Of a DNA stretch of 33,063 bases, positions 17,941-27,211 are shown piece by piece. The translations under genes and the position numbers were made by a program. Within the stretch, counting starts at the first letter, position 1; every line of letters starts with the position of its first letter. The notes beneath the pieces are model-generated. The model made no database searches, had not been told where the DNA came from, and saw nothing but the letters and a program-made list of their open reading frames with translations. The DNA is taken from assembly GCA_913048575.1 (NCBI GenBank), contig CAJWWJ010000005.1, positions 1 to 33,063 of the forward strand, in the 5' to 3' direction. The DNA comes from an uncultured Halieaceae bacterium (GTDB taxonomy: Bacteria; Pseudomonadota; Gammaproteobacteria; Pseudomonadales; Halieaceae).

Positions 17941-17987
17941 ACTCTATTTACGGTGACAGGTTGCTCTATCGAACCACCCTGAATAAG

Positions 17988-18449
17988 TCATCCTAAGGAC
18001 AACGTTTGCAATAGGCCCTCCACCGGTCGAGAAGCGGTCCGCTCCCTCTGGCGCCGTTCCATCAGATCACCGAGACTGATCTTGCTCAGAAAATCATGTA
18101 TCTGGCCCGACAGGTCTTCCCACAGATCATGTGTCAGACAGGTCTCTCCCTGGTGGCAGTTACCTTTACCCTGACAATTGGTGACATCAACCGCTTCGTC
18201 TACCGCATCAATGATCTGCGCGACAAAAATGTCGGTGCCACTCCTCGCTAACCGATAACCGCCCCCGGGACCCCGAGCACTGATCACCAATTGTTTACGC
18301 CGAAGCTTGGCAAATAACTGCTCCAGATAAGACAAGGATATCTCCTGTCTTCCCGATATATCTGCCAGAGACACCGGCTGGGGACCGCCATTAATAGCGA
18401 GATCCAACATTGCCGTGACCGCATAGCGTCCGCGTGTAGTTAACTTCAT
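17988..18449 (-). CDS. iscR: Fe-S sensing transcriptional regulator IscR
   Basis: IscR is an Rrf2-family repressor that holds a [2Fe-2S] cluster and shuts down the isc operon when clusters are plentiful. The 153-residue protein starts MKLTTRGRYAVTAMLDLA, contains the winged-helix segment ISLSYLEQLFAKLRR, and has the cluster ligands C92, C98, C104 and H107 (NCQGKGNCHQGETCLTHDLW), the same numbering as E. coli IscR. The track adds 12 residues upstream, but those lie over the operator/promoter, so the ATG at 18449 is used. It is the first gene of the isc operon and is preceded by its own type 1 binding site. Confidence 0.96.
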   Translation of the reverse strand: MKLTTRGRYAVTAMLDLAINGGPQPVSLADISGRQEISLSYLEQLFAKLRRKQLVISARGPGGGYRLARSGTDIFVAQIIDAVDEAVDVTNCQGKGNCHQGETCLTHDLWEDLSGQIHDFLSKISLGDLMERRQRERTASRPVEGLLQTLSLG

Positions 18450-18464
18450 GGTCGAGATTGTCCT

Positions 18465-18489
18465 ATTCCTGAGTATTTTAGTCAAGAAT
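18465..18489 (-). promoter_or_regulatory. Type 1 IscR operator overlapping the iscR promoter
   Basis: Read on the minus strand, the 25-mer beginning ATTCTTGACT and ending AGGAAT matches the type 1 IscR consensus ATASYYGACTRWWWYAGTC(RRSTAT) at 22 of 25 positions by my alignment. It overlaps two possible promoter elements. TTGACT could be a -35 (17 nt from GACAAT), which would give an almost leaderless mRNA. TAAAAT could be a -10, which would leave a leader of about 20 nt including AGGA. Either way holo-IscR bound here would block transcription. Confidence 0.75.
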
Positions 18490-18502
18490 AGCGGAAAGTG
18501 GT

Positions 18503-19243
18503 TTAATCTTTTGAGCGGCTGGCCGCATTTTGGGTTTCGGTGAGTATGCCGCGCAGAATATTAAGCTCCATTTCGTCGAGTCGAACCCGATTAAATAAGC
18601 GGTTTAACCTCGGCATTAATTGCTTTGGCGCCGCGGGGTCCAAAAACCCGATGTCGACCAAAGTGGTCTCAAGATGCTCATAAAATCGCGCCATATCCTC
18701 CGCTTTGGAAAAGGGTGTGTCCCAATCGGCGTCTTCGGGCACCCCTGCCTGTCCGCCCATCTGCAACATCCGTAACTCATAGGCGACAATTTGCACCGCC
18801 ATCGCCAGATTCAAACTCGAATACGCTTCATGAGTGGGAATGTGACAGTGCAAATTGCATCGCTGCAACTCCTCGTTCAGCAATCCGCGATCCTCGCGAC
18901 CAAATAAAACGGCCACCCGCTCGGTAGACGAATGTTGTGCAATACGCTGAGCACATTGCCGCGCGTCCTGAATCGGCCAAGGGATGCGCCGGGCCCTCGC
19001 ACTGGTACCGACCACAAACTGACACTCAGCGATAGCCTCATCGAGCGTTTCTACCACACGCGCGTTTTCCAGGATTTCGCCCGCTGATGCAGCGCGCCAA
19101 ACGGCCTCTGGTGCAGGGTATTTCAGTGGTGCTACGAGGGTGAGGCGCGTCAAACCCATATTTTTCATCGCGCGCGCAACGCCACCAATATTGCCACTGT
19201 GGGTGGTATTAACTAAGACAATGTCGATGTTCTCGGCATTCAT
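18503..19243 (-). CDS. trmJ: tRNA (cytidine/uridine-32-2'-O)-methyltransferase TrmJ
   Basis: TrmJ methylates the 2'-hydroxyl of nucleotide 32 in the anticodon loop using SAM. The 246-residue protein is a SPOUT methyltransferase: IDIVLVNTTHSGNIGGVARAM at the start, and the trefoil-knot SAM-binding elements VAVLFGREDRGL and HIPTHEAYSSLNLAMAVQ. The C-terminal helical extension of about 80 residues is typical of TrmJ. It lies 53 nt upstream of iscR in the same direction, a conserved neighbourhood. In Pseudomonas cysE lies between them; here it does not. AGGGA precedes the ATG. Confidence 0.94.
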   Translation of the reverse strand: MNAENIDIVLVNTTHSGNIGGVARAMKNMGLTRLTLVAPLKYPAPEAVWRAASAGEILENARVVETLDEAIAECQFVVGTSARARRIPWPIQDARQCAQRIAQHSSTERVAVLFGREDRGLLNEELQRCNLHCHIPTHEAYSSLNLAMAVQIVAYELRMLQMGGQAGVPEDADWDTPFSKAEDMARFYEHLETTLVDIGFLDPAAPKQLMPRLNRLFNRVRLDEMELNILRGILTETQNAASRSKD

Positions 19244-19436
19244 ACTGTGGTGTCCCTAGTGTGGTCTGCCCGACTCAAGTCAGGTCGCCAAAAGAGCAGT
19301 CAGGGCCTCGCTGACGTCGGGACCCTGCCGACCCAAGCCGTGTCGTGAATCGATATTCGCACAGAGTTTAGCAGAGGCGTATCCGCGTCCCTCTCCCCCT
19401 GTTATCATCCGCCGCCACACCAGCTCGAGATACGGC

Positions 19437-20234
19437 ATGGAACCGACCGCCACCATGGCACTGCGCGCCGCCCGCAAAGCGGGAGACCTGATCATGCGTG
19501 CCTCCGACGACATGGATCGAGTCGGCTTTCGTCACAAAGCAGCTGCAGATTACGTCACCGACGTTGACATCGCGGCAGAAAAAGAAATTCTGTACCACCT
19601 CAATAAAGCCTACCCAGAGCATCGCTTCCTATGCGAGGAAAGCGGTGTATCGGGCAATGACGACTCCGAGTACACCTGGATCATCGACCCACTAGATGGC
19701 ACCAGCAACTTTATGCGTGGCATACCGCATTACGCTGTCAGCATCGCCTGTGTGCATCGCGGCAAGATTGAGCACGCCGTGGTTTATGATCCCGTCAGGC
19801 GCGAAGAGTTTATTGCCTCGCGAGGCCGGGGTGCACAGCTCAATGGTCACCGTATCAGGGTCTCCGATCGCAAAGAGCTTCAAGAGGCCCTGCTGGGCAC
19901 TGGCATCCCTTTTTTAGGGCACTGCGATGAGCACTTGGACTGGTATACCCAATCGCTCGCTGCAGTGACTGGCCGCTCAATGGGCTTGCGGCGCGGTGGC
20001 GCAGCCTCCCTTGATCTAGCCTATGTTGCGGCAGGCAGGCTAGACGGTTTTTGGGAAATGGGACTCAGTGAGTGGGATATCGCTGCAGGGGCGCTCCTGA
20101 TCCGAGAGGCTGGCGGATTGATCACTGATTTATCGGGAGGGGAGCACTGGTATGACAGCGGCAACGTGGTCTGTGGTAACAGCAAGCTGATGCGCCAATT
20201 ATTACCCCTTGTACGGTGGTCAGACACAGGCTGA
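19437..20234 (+). CDS. suhB: Inositol-1-monophosphatase family protein SuhB
   Basis: SuhB dephosphorylates inositol-1-phosphate and in E. coli also joins rRNA antitermination complexes. The 265-residue protein has the lithium-sensitive phosphatase metal sites: CEESG (E67/E68), IDPLDGTSNF (D84, D87) and the C-terminal EWDIAAGALLIREAGG. The start MEPTATMALRAARKAG matches the family. It is divergent from trmJ across 193 bp, as in Pseudomonas, with a possible extended -10 (TATCAT at 19403-19408) but no clear -35. It is convergent with secF. Confidence 0.94.
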   Translation: MEPTATMALRAARKAGDLIMRASDDMDRVGFRHKAAADYVTDVDIAAEKEILYHLNKAYPEHRFLCEESGVSGNDDSEYTWIIDPLDGTSNFMRGIPHYAVSIACVHRGKIEHAVVYDPVRREEFIASRGRGAQLNGHRIRVSDRKELQEALLGTGIPFLGHCDEHLDWYTQSLAAVTGRSMGLRRGGAASLDLAYVAAGRLDGFWEMGLSEWDIAAGALLIREAGGLITDLSGGEHWYDSGNVVCGNSKLMRQLLPLVRWSDTG

Positions 20235-20275
20235 GCATCCCTCATAAGAGATGACCGGGACAACCGACGACCGGA

Positions 20276-21190
20276 CTAAGGCAGCATGCCCTCCTGGTCC
20301 GCTCCCTCTCGCTCTGGCACCATGACATCCTCTTTGCTCACGCCAAGCTGCAGTAAGGTGGTGGAGGCCACATACATCGACGAGTAGGTCCCCACAGTCA
20401 CACCCACTAGCAGCGCTACCGCGAAGCCGAAAATCATTTCTCCGCCGAATAACGCTAGCGCAGCCAAGACCAAAAGTGTGGTTAGCGATGTCACCAACGT
20501 TCTACCCAAGGTCTCTGTCAGCGAGATGTTAATCACATCAATCGCTTCAGCCCGCCTGATTTTGCGCAAATTTTCTCTTATCCGATCGGACACGACGATC
20601 GTGTCATTAAGCGAGTAACCGACTACCGCCAGCAGCGCAGCAAGCACTGTTAGGTCAAATTCTAGACCCGTCAGTGAGAAAAACCCCAACGTCACGATCA
20701 CATCATGAGCGAGTGCAAACACCGCCCCCAAGGCAAATTTTATCTGGAAACGAAACGCAACATAGAGCATTACTAGACCCAACGCCGTCAGCATCGCGAT
20801 GCCCCCGTCGTCCCTCAGCTCATCCCCCACCTGCGGCCCGACAAACTCAATGCGGCGCAATTCAATCGCCATATCGCTACTGCTGCGCAGTTTATCCACC
20901 ATCAGCGCGCCCTGCTCATCGGAATAACCGTCAGGCAACCGCACCAAAACATCTCGGTCTGTACCAAAGCTGACTACTACCGCGCCTTCATAGCCCTCCT
21001 CAGCCAACACAGATCGAATCGAACTCAAATCGGCGCTGTCACTATAAGCCACCTCGATCAACGTACCGCCTGTAAAATCAAGGCCCCAGTTCAATTGCTG
21101 CAGGCTCAAAGAGGCGACAGCCGTGACAATGGCTAAGCCCGATAAGGCGATGGCGACCCAGCGCCACTTCATGAAAGGAATTGGATTCAT
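20276..21190 (-). CDS. secF: Protein translocase subunit SecF
   Basis: SecF and SecD form the RND-like pair that uses the proton gradient to pull proteins across the inner membrane after SecA/SecYEG. The 304-residue protein starts with one membrane helix, then GLDFTGGTLIEV, the family signature. A short periplasmic domain follows, then a block of five membrane helices from about residue 130 (GGIAMLTALGLVMLYVAFRF) including VGYSLNDTIVVSDRIREN. Its ATG overlaps the secD stop by 4 nt (ATGA), so both are made in equal amounts. Confidence 0.96.
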   Translation of the reverse strand: MNPIPFMKWRWVAIALSGLAIVTAVASLSLQQLNWGLDFTGGTLIEVAYSDSADLSSIRSVLAEEGYEGAVVVSFGTDRDVLVRLPDGYSDEQGALMVDKLRSSSDMAIELRRIEFVGPQVGDELRDDGGIAMLTALGLVMLYVAFRFQIKFALGAVFALAHDVIVTLGFFSLTGLEFDLTVLAALLAVVGYSLNDTIVVSDRIRENLRKIRRAEAIDVINISLTETLGRTLVTSLTTLLVLAALALFGGEMIFGFAVALLVGVTVGTYSSMYVASTTLLQLGVSKEDVMVPEREGADQEGMLP

Positions 21191-23094
21191 TCCGCTGCCC
21201 CCTGTCGCGCGACCTTGGCTCCGCCGACGCCCCCAATTGACAGCGCCTGCACCCTTCGGCCGCCATAAAATAAATTCACCAGTGCTCTCGTGCCAATAAT
21301 GGAGGACAACATCGAAGTGATAATGCCGACTGACAGTGTGACTGCAAACCCTTTGACCGGACCTGTCCCGATTGCATACAGAATGATCGCCACAATCAAG
21401 GTGGTGATATTGGCATCGAGAATCGTGACAACCGCACGGTCAAAACCCTGACCAATCGCTGTTTGAGGTGGGGCGCCGCCCCGAATTTCCTCTCGAATAC
21501 GCGCAAAGATCAACACATTGGCATCAACTGCCATGCCGACGGTCAATACGATCCCGGCGATACCTGGCAGTGTCAGTGTGGCGCCAAGCAACGACATAAT
21601 GGCCACTAATAGGACAAGATTGCCGCTCAGGGCAAGCACTGCCGCAACGCCAAAAACCCGGTAGTACAGCATCATAAAGATAACGACGAGGGCCAACCCG
21701 ACTTGCACTGATTTTGTGCCCAAGCGGATATTTTCGGCCCCTAGAGAGGGCCCGACCGTGCGCTCTTCGACAAAAGTAATCGGCGCTGCCAGTGCGCCGG
21801 CCCGCAACATCAGCGCCAGCTCTGACGACTCTCCGGGGTTGTCCAGCCCGGTTATCTGAAACTGCGCGCCCAGCGCCGACTGAATCACCGGCGCAGTCAG
21901 CAGTTTCTTTTCGTCATAGGGAATCCGTTTGGCAACTTCTTCTCCGGATTCCGTCATCTCGTAACGCGTCCGATACTTGCGCTCGATAAACAATACGCCC
22001 ATGCGTCGCTTCACGTTGGCACGCGTCGCCCGCGACATCAGCATCCCACCTTCACCATCCAAACTGATGGAGACATTGGGCTGGCTGTTCTGATCAAAAC
22101 CAGCCTGCGCGTTGGAAACACTCTCACCTGAGATAATCACATCGCGCTCTAGCCACTCAGTCATGCCCTCGCGACCCGCGCTGCGATACTCAAACCGCTG
22201 TCGTTCCGATATCGGAGCATTGGCCTCGGCAACGAGCCGGAACTCCAGATTAGCCACCTTGCCCAAAATGCGCTTCGCTTCTGCTGTATCTTGAATACCA
22301 GGCAGCTCGACAACAATGCGGTTGCGGCCTTGCCGCTGCACTAACGGCTCAGACACACCTAACTCATTAACGCGATTACGAATCGTGGTCAGATTTTGGG
22401 TTACCGCATAGTCCACCAGTTCGGTAATCGTTTGCTCGGTAACGTCCGCGTATAACAACCAAGCATCCGTCTCATCGACTCGATCGAGGAATAACTCAGG
22501 GTAAAGCTCGGCAACCAGCTTACGTGCTGCCTCCCGATCGGCCTCGGCCCGAAATTGCATCACAGCGCGCTGGCCATCGAGACTGACTCGTCCGCGAACC
22601 CGCTCTTCACGCAGCCGCTTTTTAATACCGATCTCGTACTGCTCAAGCCGCCGCTCCGTTGCCGCGGCAACGTCAACTTCTAGCTTAAAATGAACGCCTC
22701 CGCTCAAATCAAGGCCTAGCTTCATGGGCGTTGCACCGCCTTGCAGCAACCAGTCTGGTGTCGTCGGTGCCAAATTGAGCGCCACAATAAATCCGTCACC
22801 GAGCTCCCTCGCCACGACGGCCTGAGCCCGCAACTGCTGATCACGATCGGTCAATCTCAACAGCGCAGACTTACCCTGTTCCTGAATGACCTCGCCAAAA
22901 AAGGGGATTCCCGCATCGGTTAGCGCCTGCTCAGCACGACCTAGTATGGGCCTGTCGATCATTTGAGAGCTGCTGGCGCCGGCAATCTGCAATGCAGGGT
23001 CGGGGGCATATAAATTGGGCGCGGCGTAAAAGAAGCCTCCGGCGACCACAATGAGGATCAACACATTTTTCCAAAGGGGGTAATGATTTATCAT
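21187..23094 (-). CDS. secD: Protein translocase subunit SecD
   Basis: The larger RND-like partner of SecF. The 635-residue protein has an N-terminal membrane helix, the GLDLSGGVHFKLEVD signature near residue 126, a large periplasmic P1 domain, and six C-terminal helices. The conserved GIVLTVGMAVDANVLIFARIREE and AIGTGPVKGFAVTLSVGIITSM segments are present. Length is normal for gammaproteobacteria. The gene lacks its usual upstream neighbour yajC and follows purL instead. No good Shine-Dalgarno is seen. The ATG overlaps, as ATGA, the stop of a reading frame that passes through the 15-bp tandem repeat, so initiation may depend on coupling or an unstructured CA-rich leader. Confidence 0.96.
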   Translation of the reverse strand: MINHYPLWKNVLILIVVAGGFFYAAPNLYAPDPALQIAGASSSQMIDRPILGRAEQALTDAGIPFFGEVIQEQGKSALLRLTDRDQQLRAQAVVARELGDGFIVALNLAPTTPDWLLQGGATPMKLGLDLSGGVHFKLEVDVAAATERRLEQYEIGIKKRLREERVRGRVSLDGQRAVMQFRAEADREAARKLVAELYPELFLDRVDETDAWLLYADVTEQTITELVDYAVTQNLTTIRNRVNELGVSEPLVQRQGRNRIVVELPGIQDTAEAKRILGKVANLEFRLVAEANAPISERQRFEYRSAGREGMTEWLERDVIISGESVSNAQAGFDQNSQPNVSISLDGEGGMLMSRATRANVKRRMGVLFIERKYRTRYEMTESGEEVAKRIPYDEKKLLTAPVIQSALGAQFQITGLDNPGESSELALMLRAGALAAPITFVEERTVGPSLGAENIRLGTKSVQVGLALVVIFMMLYYRVFGVAAVLALSGNLVLLVAIMSLLGATLTLPGIAGIVLTVGMAVDANVLIFARIREEIRGGAPPQTAIGQGFDRAVVTILDANITTLIVAIILYAIGTGPVKGFAVTLSVGIITSMLSSIIGTRALVNLFYGGRRVQALSIGGVGGAKVARQGAAE

Positions 23095-23123
23095 CGCTTC
23101 ATTGTCATTGTCGTCGTTGTCAT
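23091..23123 (-). other. Possible 10-codon leader ORF overlapping the secD start
   Basis: In the frame that ends in TGA over the secD ATG, the last start codons read MTTTTMTMKR. The frame is open back into purL but shows no family features there. There is no Shine-Dalgarno before either internal ATG. If translated it would couple to secD; if not, it is a by-product of the repeat. Confidence 0.2.
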
Positions 23124-23131
23124 TGTCGTCG
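23102..23131. repeat. Perfect 15-bp tandem repeat (two copies) before secD
   Basis: TTGTCATTGTCGTCG occurs twice head to tail with no mismatch, followed by TTGCCG. On the secD mRNA it reads as a C/A/G-rich sequence poor in U. The number of copies could vary by replication slippage, in steps of exactly five codons. Confidence 0.9.
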
Positions 23132-23205
23132 TTGCCGTGGTGACGTTAGGTCTCTGAAATAGGCGCGGAGTGTACCGACTCAATGGCCGCAACACCACGC
23201 CGATA

Positions 23206-26200
23206 TCACCCGAGCCAGACGCGCGCATTGCGAAATAACCGCATCCAGCCCGAGTCCTGATCCCATTCAGAGGGTCGCCAAGACATCTGCGCCGCACGAA
23301 AGACGCGTTCCGGATGGGGCATCATAATCGAGACTCGACCATCGCTATTGCACAATCCAGTGACTCCGCCCGGCGAACCATTGGGATTGAAAGGGTAATT
23401 TTCTGTCACATTTTGGTGGTGATCGATAAAACGCAGTGCGACTAAACCGGCCGCCTCAAGCGCGCTGGCAGTACTCGTCTGTGAAAACTGAGCGCGTCCT
23501 TCACCATGTGCCACAACAATCGGCAAATAGGAGCCCTCCATGCCTTTGAGCAAAACAGACGGCGAGGACTCAATTCGCACCAACGACAGGCGCGCTTCGT
23601 ACTGCTCAGAATGGTTGCGAGCAAAACGTGGCCAGTGATCGCTCCCCGGGATGATCGACTGTAACGCGGACATCATCTGACACCCATTGCAGACACCCAA
23701 CGAAAAAGTATCTGTTCTGGCAAAAAACTGCTCAAAGCGCGCCCTGACAGCATCATTAAACAAAATACTCTTTGCCCATCCCTCGCCAGCGCCCAGCACA
23801 TCGCCGTAAGAGAAGCCGCCGCAAGCCGCCAAACCATGGCAGTCAGTCAAATCCTGCGTGCCCGCCATCACATCACTCATATGAACATCAACCGCCGTAA
23901 ATCCTGCCCGATCAAATGCCGCGGCCATCTCCATCTGACCATTCACCCCTTGCTCTCGCAAAATGGCCACTCGAGGCCGACTGCCAGTCGCAATAAAAGG
24001 GGCCGCAATGTCCTCATCACAATCGTAGGTCAACGCCGCCGACAAACCGGGATCAGCTTGCTGGATCGCAGCCAATTCCTGATCGGCACAGTCGGCATTA
24101 TCACGCCGCCGCGCAATCGCATGGCTGGTCTCACTCCACAGCGCCTGCAACGCCCCTCGATTGCTGTCCATCAGTTCAAACTGCGGAGTGTTCACGACAA
24201 TACGTTCGTCCAGTCGCGGCGTTCCCACAGAGGACACCATGCCCTCGAGGCCCAACTCAGCCGCCAGTGACACGATCGCGTCGACGTGCTGCTTGGCTAC
24301 CTGAATCACGGCACCAATCTCTTCTGAGAAAAGCCTCGCAACCGCGGCTTCGTGATCCACCGCTAGGTCGACCTGTAACCCACAACGGCTCGCAAACGCC
24401 ATCTCTAATAGCGACACCAGCAATCCACCATCGGACCGATCGTGATACGCCAAAATCCAGTCTTTCGATTTTAGCGCCAACAAGAAATTAAACAGTGCTC
24501 GCATGTCTTGTGGCATGACGTCTGGCGGTGTCTGTCCCAACTGATTCCATACCTGAGCCAACACCGAGCCCCCAAGGCGGTCTTGTCCACGGCCGAGATC
24601 GATCAGTAACAGCACCGTATCTTCGCGCGGCGACAGTGCTGGCGTCAGTACCTTACGGACGTCACCACACGGCGCAAATGCGGAAACAATTAAGGAAACC
24701 GGAGCGGTCACAGCGCGATCCTGCCCTGCGTCCTGCCAGGCGGTCCGCATCGACATAGAGTCCTTGCCCACGGGAATCGTAATCCCCAACGCAGGACAAA
24801 ATTCAAGCCCTACCGCCGCCACGGTGTCATACAAGATCGCGTCATCACCGGCATGATCCGCTGCACACATCCAATTCGCCGACAGCTTGATATCGTCTAG
24901 CGATGCAACCGGCGCTGCTAACAAATTAGTGAGAGCCTCGGCCACCGCTATACGTCCCGAAGCAGGGCCATTGAGCAAAGCAACGGGCGTCCGCTCGCCC
25001 ATTGCCATCGCTTCTCCCTCATGCGAATCCAAAGACACCGTTGTCACCGCACAGTCAGCAACGGGAACTTGCCAAGGCCCCACCATTTGGTCGCGCGCGA
25101 CCATCCCTGTCACGCTGCGGTCACCGATCGTGATCAAAAAGCTTTTTGAACCCACCGCAGGGAAGGTCAATACCCGCTCTACCGATTCAACTAACGAAAC
25201 GCCTTGGTGATCAAAGGCATCGCCCAGCATGGAGGGACGGTTGGTACGACGATGCATTTTGGGGGGCTTACCAAATAACAGCGACATGGGCAGATCGATG
25301 GGCAGGCTTGTAAATGCGTTGTCAGTTAACGCCAAATGCATCGCTTGCGTCGCTTCGCCCACGACCGCAAAGGGGCAGCGCTCTCGTTCACAGATCTGCT
25401 CGAAGACTGCTAATTGCTCGGGCTCGACAGCCATGACGTAACGCTCTTGAGACTCGTTACACCAGATTTCGAGCGGCGTCATGCCGGGCTCATCGTTGGG
25501 AATATCGCGAAGCTCAAAACGCCCGCCCCGTCCGCCGTCTTTGACCAGTTCGGGCAGGGCATTGCTCAAGCCACCCGCGCCGACATCATGAATAAACGCA
25601 ATGGGATTGTGCTCGCCTAGGCTCCAGCAGGCATCGATCACCTCCTGACACCGGCGTTGGATTTCCGGGTTTTGTCTTTGTACCGAGGCAAAATCGAGAT
25701 CCTCAGCACTGTCACCGCTGGCCATAGATGAGGCAGCGCCGCCGCCAAGGCCAATCAGCATGGCCGGCCCGCCCAGTACGATGAGTTTCGCACCGGCAGA
25801 GTACTCCCCTTTTTCAACGTGTTCTTGCCGGATATTGCCATAGCCGCCTGCGATCATAATGGGCTTGTGATAACCGCGAACTCCACTGACCTCATCCGAC
25901 TCAAAAGTCCGAAAATATCCCGCAATATTAGGGCGACCGAATTCGTTATTAAACGCGGCGGCGCCAATGGGGCCATCGATCATGATCTGCAGTGGCGAAA
26001 CGATGCGACCCGGCCTGCCATAATGAAGCTCCCAGGGTCGAGGCAGCTCGGGAATCTCCAGGTGAGAGACGGAAAACCCTGCCAATCCGACCTTCGGGCG
26101 CGAACCGCGGCCCACCGCACCCTCATCACGAATCTCTCCTCCCGCGCCCGTGCCAGCGCCCGCAAAGGGTGCAATAGCGGTCGGGTGATTGTGCGTCTCT

Positions 26201-27078
26201 ACTTTCATCAACAGGTGAATGGCTTCGTTGTTAAAGCGCCAGACTTGATCAACTGGATCAGGATAAAAGCGACCTGCAGTATGACCAGCCACAACAGCGG
26301 CGTTATCGGAGTAAGCCGATAACACATTCTCCCCCCCCACCTCGTGGGTATGCCGGATCATAGCGAACAGGGAATGGGTTTCATCAACCCCATCAATTTC
26401 CCAACTGGCATTGAAAATTTTGTGCCGGCAATGCTCTGAGTTTGCCTGTGCAAACATCATCAATTCGATATCGCGAGGATTTCGGCCAAGCGTCTCGAAG
26501 GCCTCGGCAAGGTAATCCAATTCGTCGTCGATCAACGCCAAACCCAGTTGCAAATTAGCCGCTTCGAGTGCCGGCTGCCCAGCACCCAGCAGGTCAACCT
26601 CGGTATAGGTCGCCGGTTCGGTGCGATCAAAGAGTGAGGCCACGGCATCCATTGTATCGACAACCGTTTCCACCATACGATCGTGAATGACCGCATCCAG
26701 TGCGCTGCAATCGTCTCCCGGCCGAAGACCATCGACGCCGACCACCGTCACTCGCTCAACACGTTGTACCTCTGCAAACCCGCAATTACGGGCGATATCG
26801 GTGGCTTTGCTCGACCAAGGTGAAATAGTGCCCAGGCGCGGCATGACGATGCGCTGCCCGGGTCGGGTGAGCATGCCAGCATCGGCTATCGCGGCGGTGC
26901 CAGGTTGCAACAGCGCGGCCAGTCGCGGTGCGTCAACCGACCCTTGCGCAGCAACATCAACCGCATAGGCGTAAACCACCTCACGCAGTTGCCAGTCTCC
27001 TTCCAATGCGGCGATTTCCGCCGCAAGCAGCTGAAAACGCGCGTTGGACAACGCGGGGGATCCGGGCAGGACAAGCAT
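23206..27078 (-). CDS. purL: Phosphoribosylformylglycinamidine synthase (single-chain PurL)
   Basis: PurL converts FGAR to FGAM with glutamine and ATP, the fourth step of purine synthesis. The 1290-residue chain is the large gammaproteobacterial type with the PurS-like, synthetase and glutaminase parts fused. The synthetase part shows [18 protein letters not shown] near residue 210 and [12 protein letters not shown] near 310. The C-terminal glutaminase has the nucleophile in [10 protein letters not shown] (C1130) and the partner residues in PHPERVF (H1255, E1257). An AGGA Shine-Dalgarno is 8 nt before the ATG. It is followed after 111 nt by secD in the same direction, and is divergent from mltF. 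Confidence 0.97.
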   Translation of the reverse strand: MLVLPGSPALSNARFQLLAAEIAALEGDWQLREVVYAYAVDVAAQGSVDAPRLAALLQPGTAAIADAGMLTRPGQRIVMPRLGTISPWSSKATDIARNCGFAEVQRVERVTVVGVDGLRPGDDCSALDAVIHDRMVETVVDTMDAVASLFDRTEPATYTEVDLLGAGQPALEAANLQLGLALIDDELDYLAEAFETLGRNPRDIELMMFAQANSEHCRHKIFNASWEIDGVDETHSLFAMIRHTHEVGGENVLSAYSDNAAVVAGHTAGRFYPDPVDQVWRFNNEAIHLLMKVETHNHPTAIAPFAGAGTGAGGEIRDEGAVGRGSRPKVGLAGFSVSHLEIPELPRPWELHYGRPGRIVSPLQIMIDGPIGAAAFNNEFGRPNIAGYFRTFESDEVSGVRGYHKPIMIAGGYGNIRQEHVEKGEYSAGAKLIVLGGPAMLIGLGGGAASSMASGDSAEDLDFASVQRQNPEIQRRCQEVIDACWSLGEHNPIAFIHDVGAGGLSNALPELVKDGGRGGRFELRDIPNDEPGMTPLEIWCNESQERYVMAVEPEQLAVFEQICERERCPFAVVGEATQAMHLALTDNAFTSLPIDLPMSLLFGKPPKMHRRTNRPSMLGDAFDHQGVSLVESVERVLTFPAVGSKSFLITIGDRSVTGMVARDQMVGPWQVPVADCAVTTVSLDSHEGEAMAMGERTPVALLNGPASGRIAVAEALTNLLAAPVASLDDIKLSANWMCAADHAGDDAILYDTVAAVGLEFCPALGITIPVGKDSMSMRTAWQDAGQDRAVTAPVSLIVSAFAPCGDVRKVLTPALSPREDTVLLLIDLGRGQDRLGGSVLAQVWNQLGQTPPDVMPQDMRALFNFLLALKSKDWILAYHDRSDGGLLVSLLEMAFASRCGLQVDLAVDHEAAVARLFSEEIGAVIQVAKQHVDAIVSLAAELGLEGMVSSVGTPRLDERIVVNTPQFELMDSNRGALQALWSETSHAIARRRDNADCADQELAAIQQADPGLSAALTYDCDEDIAAPFIATGSRPRVAILREQGVNGQMEMAAAFDRAGFTAVDVHMSDVMAGTQDLTDCHGLAACGGFSYGDVLGAGEGWAKSILFNDAVRARFEQFFARTDTFSLGVCNGCQMMSALQSIIPGSDHWPRFARNHSEQYEARLSLVRIESSPSVLLKGMEGSYLPIVVAHGEGRAQFSQTSTASALEAAGLVALRFIDHHQNVTENYPFNPNGSPGGVTGLCNSDGRVSIMMPHPERVFRAAQMSWRPSEWDQDSGWMRLFRNARVWLG

Positions 27079-27107
27079 CTGGAATTCCTGAACAACTGGG
27101 CAGCCGG

Positions 27108-27113
27108 ATTATA
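27108..27113 (-). promoter_or_regulatory. Perfect -10 box of a candidate purL promoter
   Basis: TATAAT on the minus strand, preceded by GGGG, lies 29 nt from the purL ATG. No convincing -35 is seen 16-18 nt upstream, so it may need an activator. An imperfect inverted repeat, CCCTT-N8-AAGGG (about 27115-27132), lies where a -35 contact would be and could be a regulatory site. Confidence 0.5.
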
Positions 27114-27211
27114 CCCCTTCGGTGATTAAGGGTGCACACCTCCCGACGTGCGGAGGCAACGAAACCTTCATTATTGTGTCACCCGCCAGCAGGACCCTCT
27201 ACACTTACCCC

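Noticed and set aside
23091-23297. 68-residue ORF ending over the secD start
   Set aside because: Most of it is antisense-free shadow of the purL 3' end in another frame and it looks unlike a protein; only the last codons are kept as a possible leader.
27136-27170. CCTCC/GGAGG inverted repeat upstream of mltF as a possible riboswitch
   Set aside because: Too short and simple; no riboswitch core recognised, and it lies where divergent promoters are expected.
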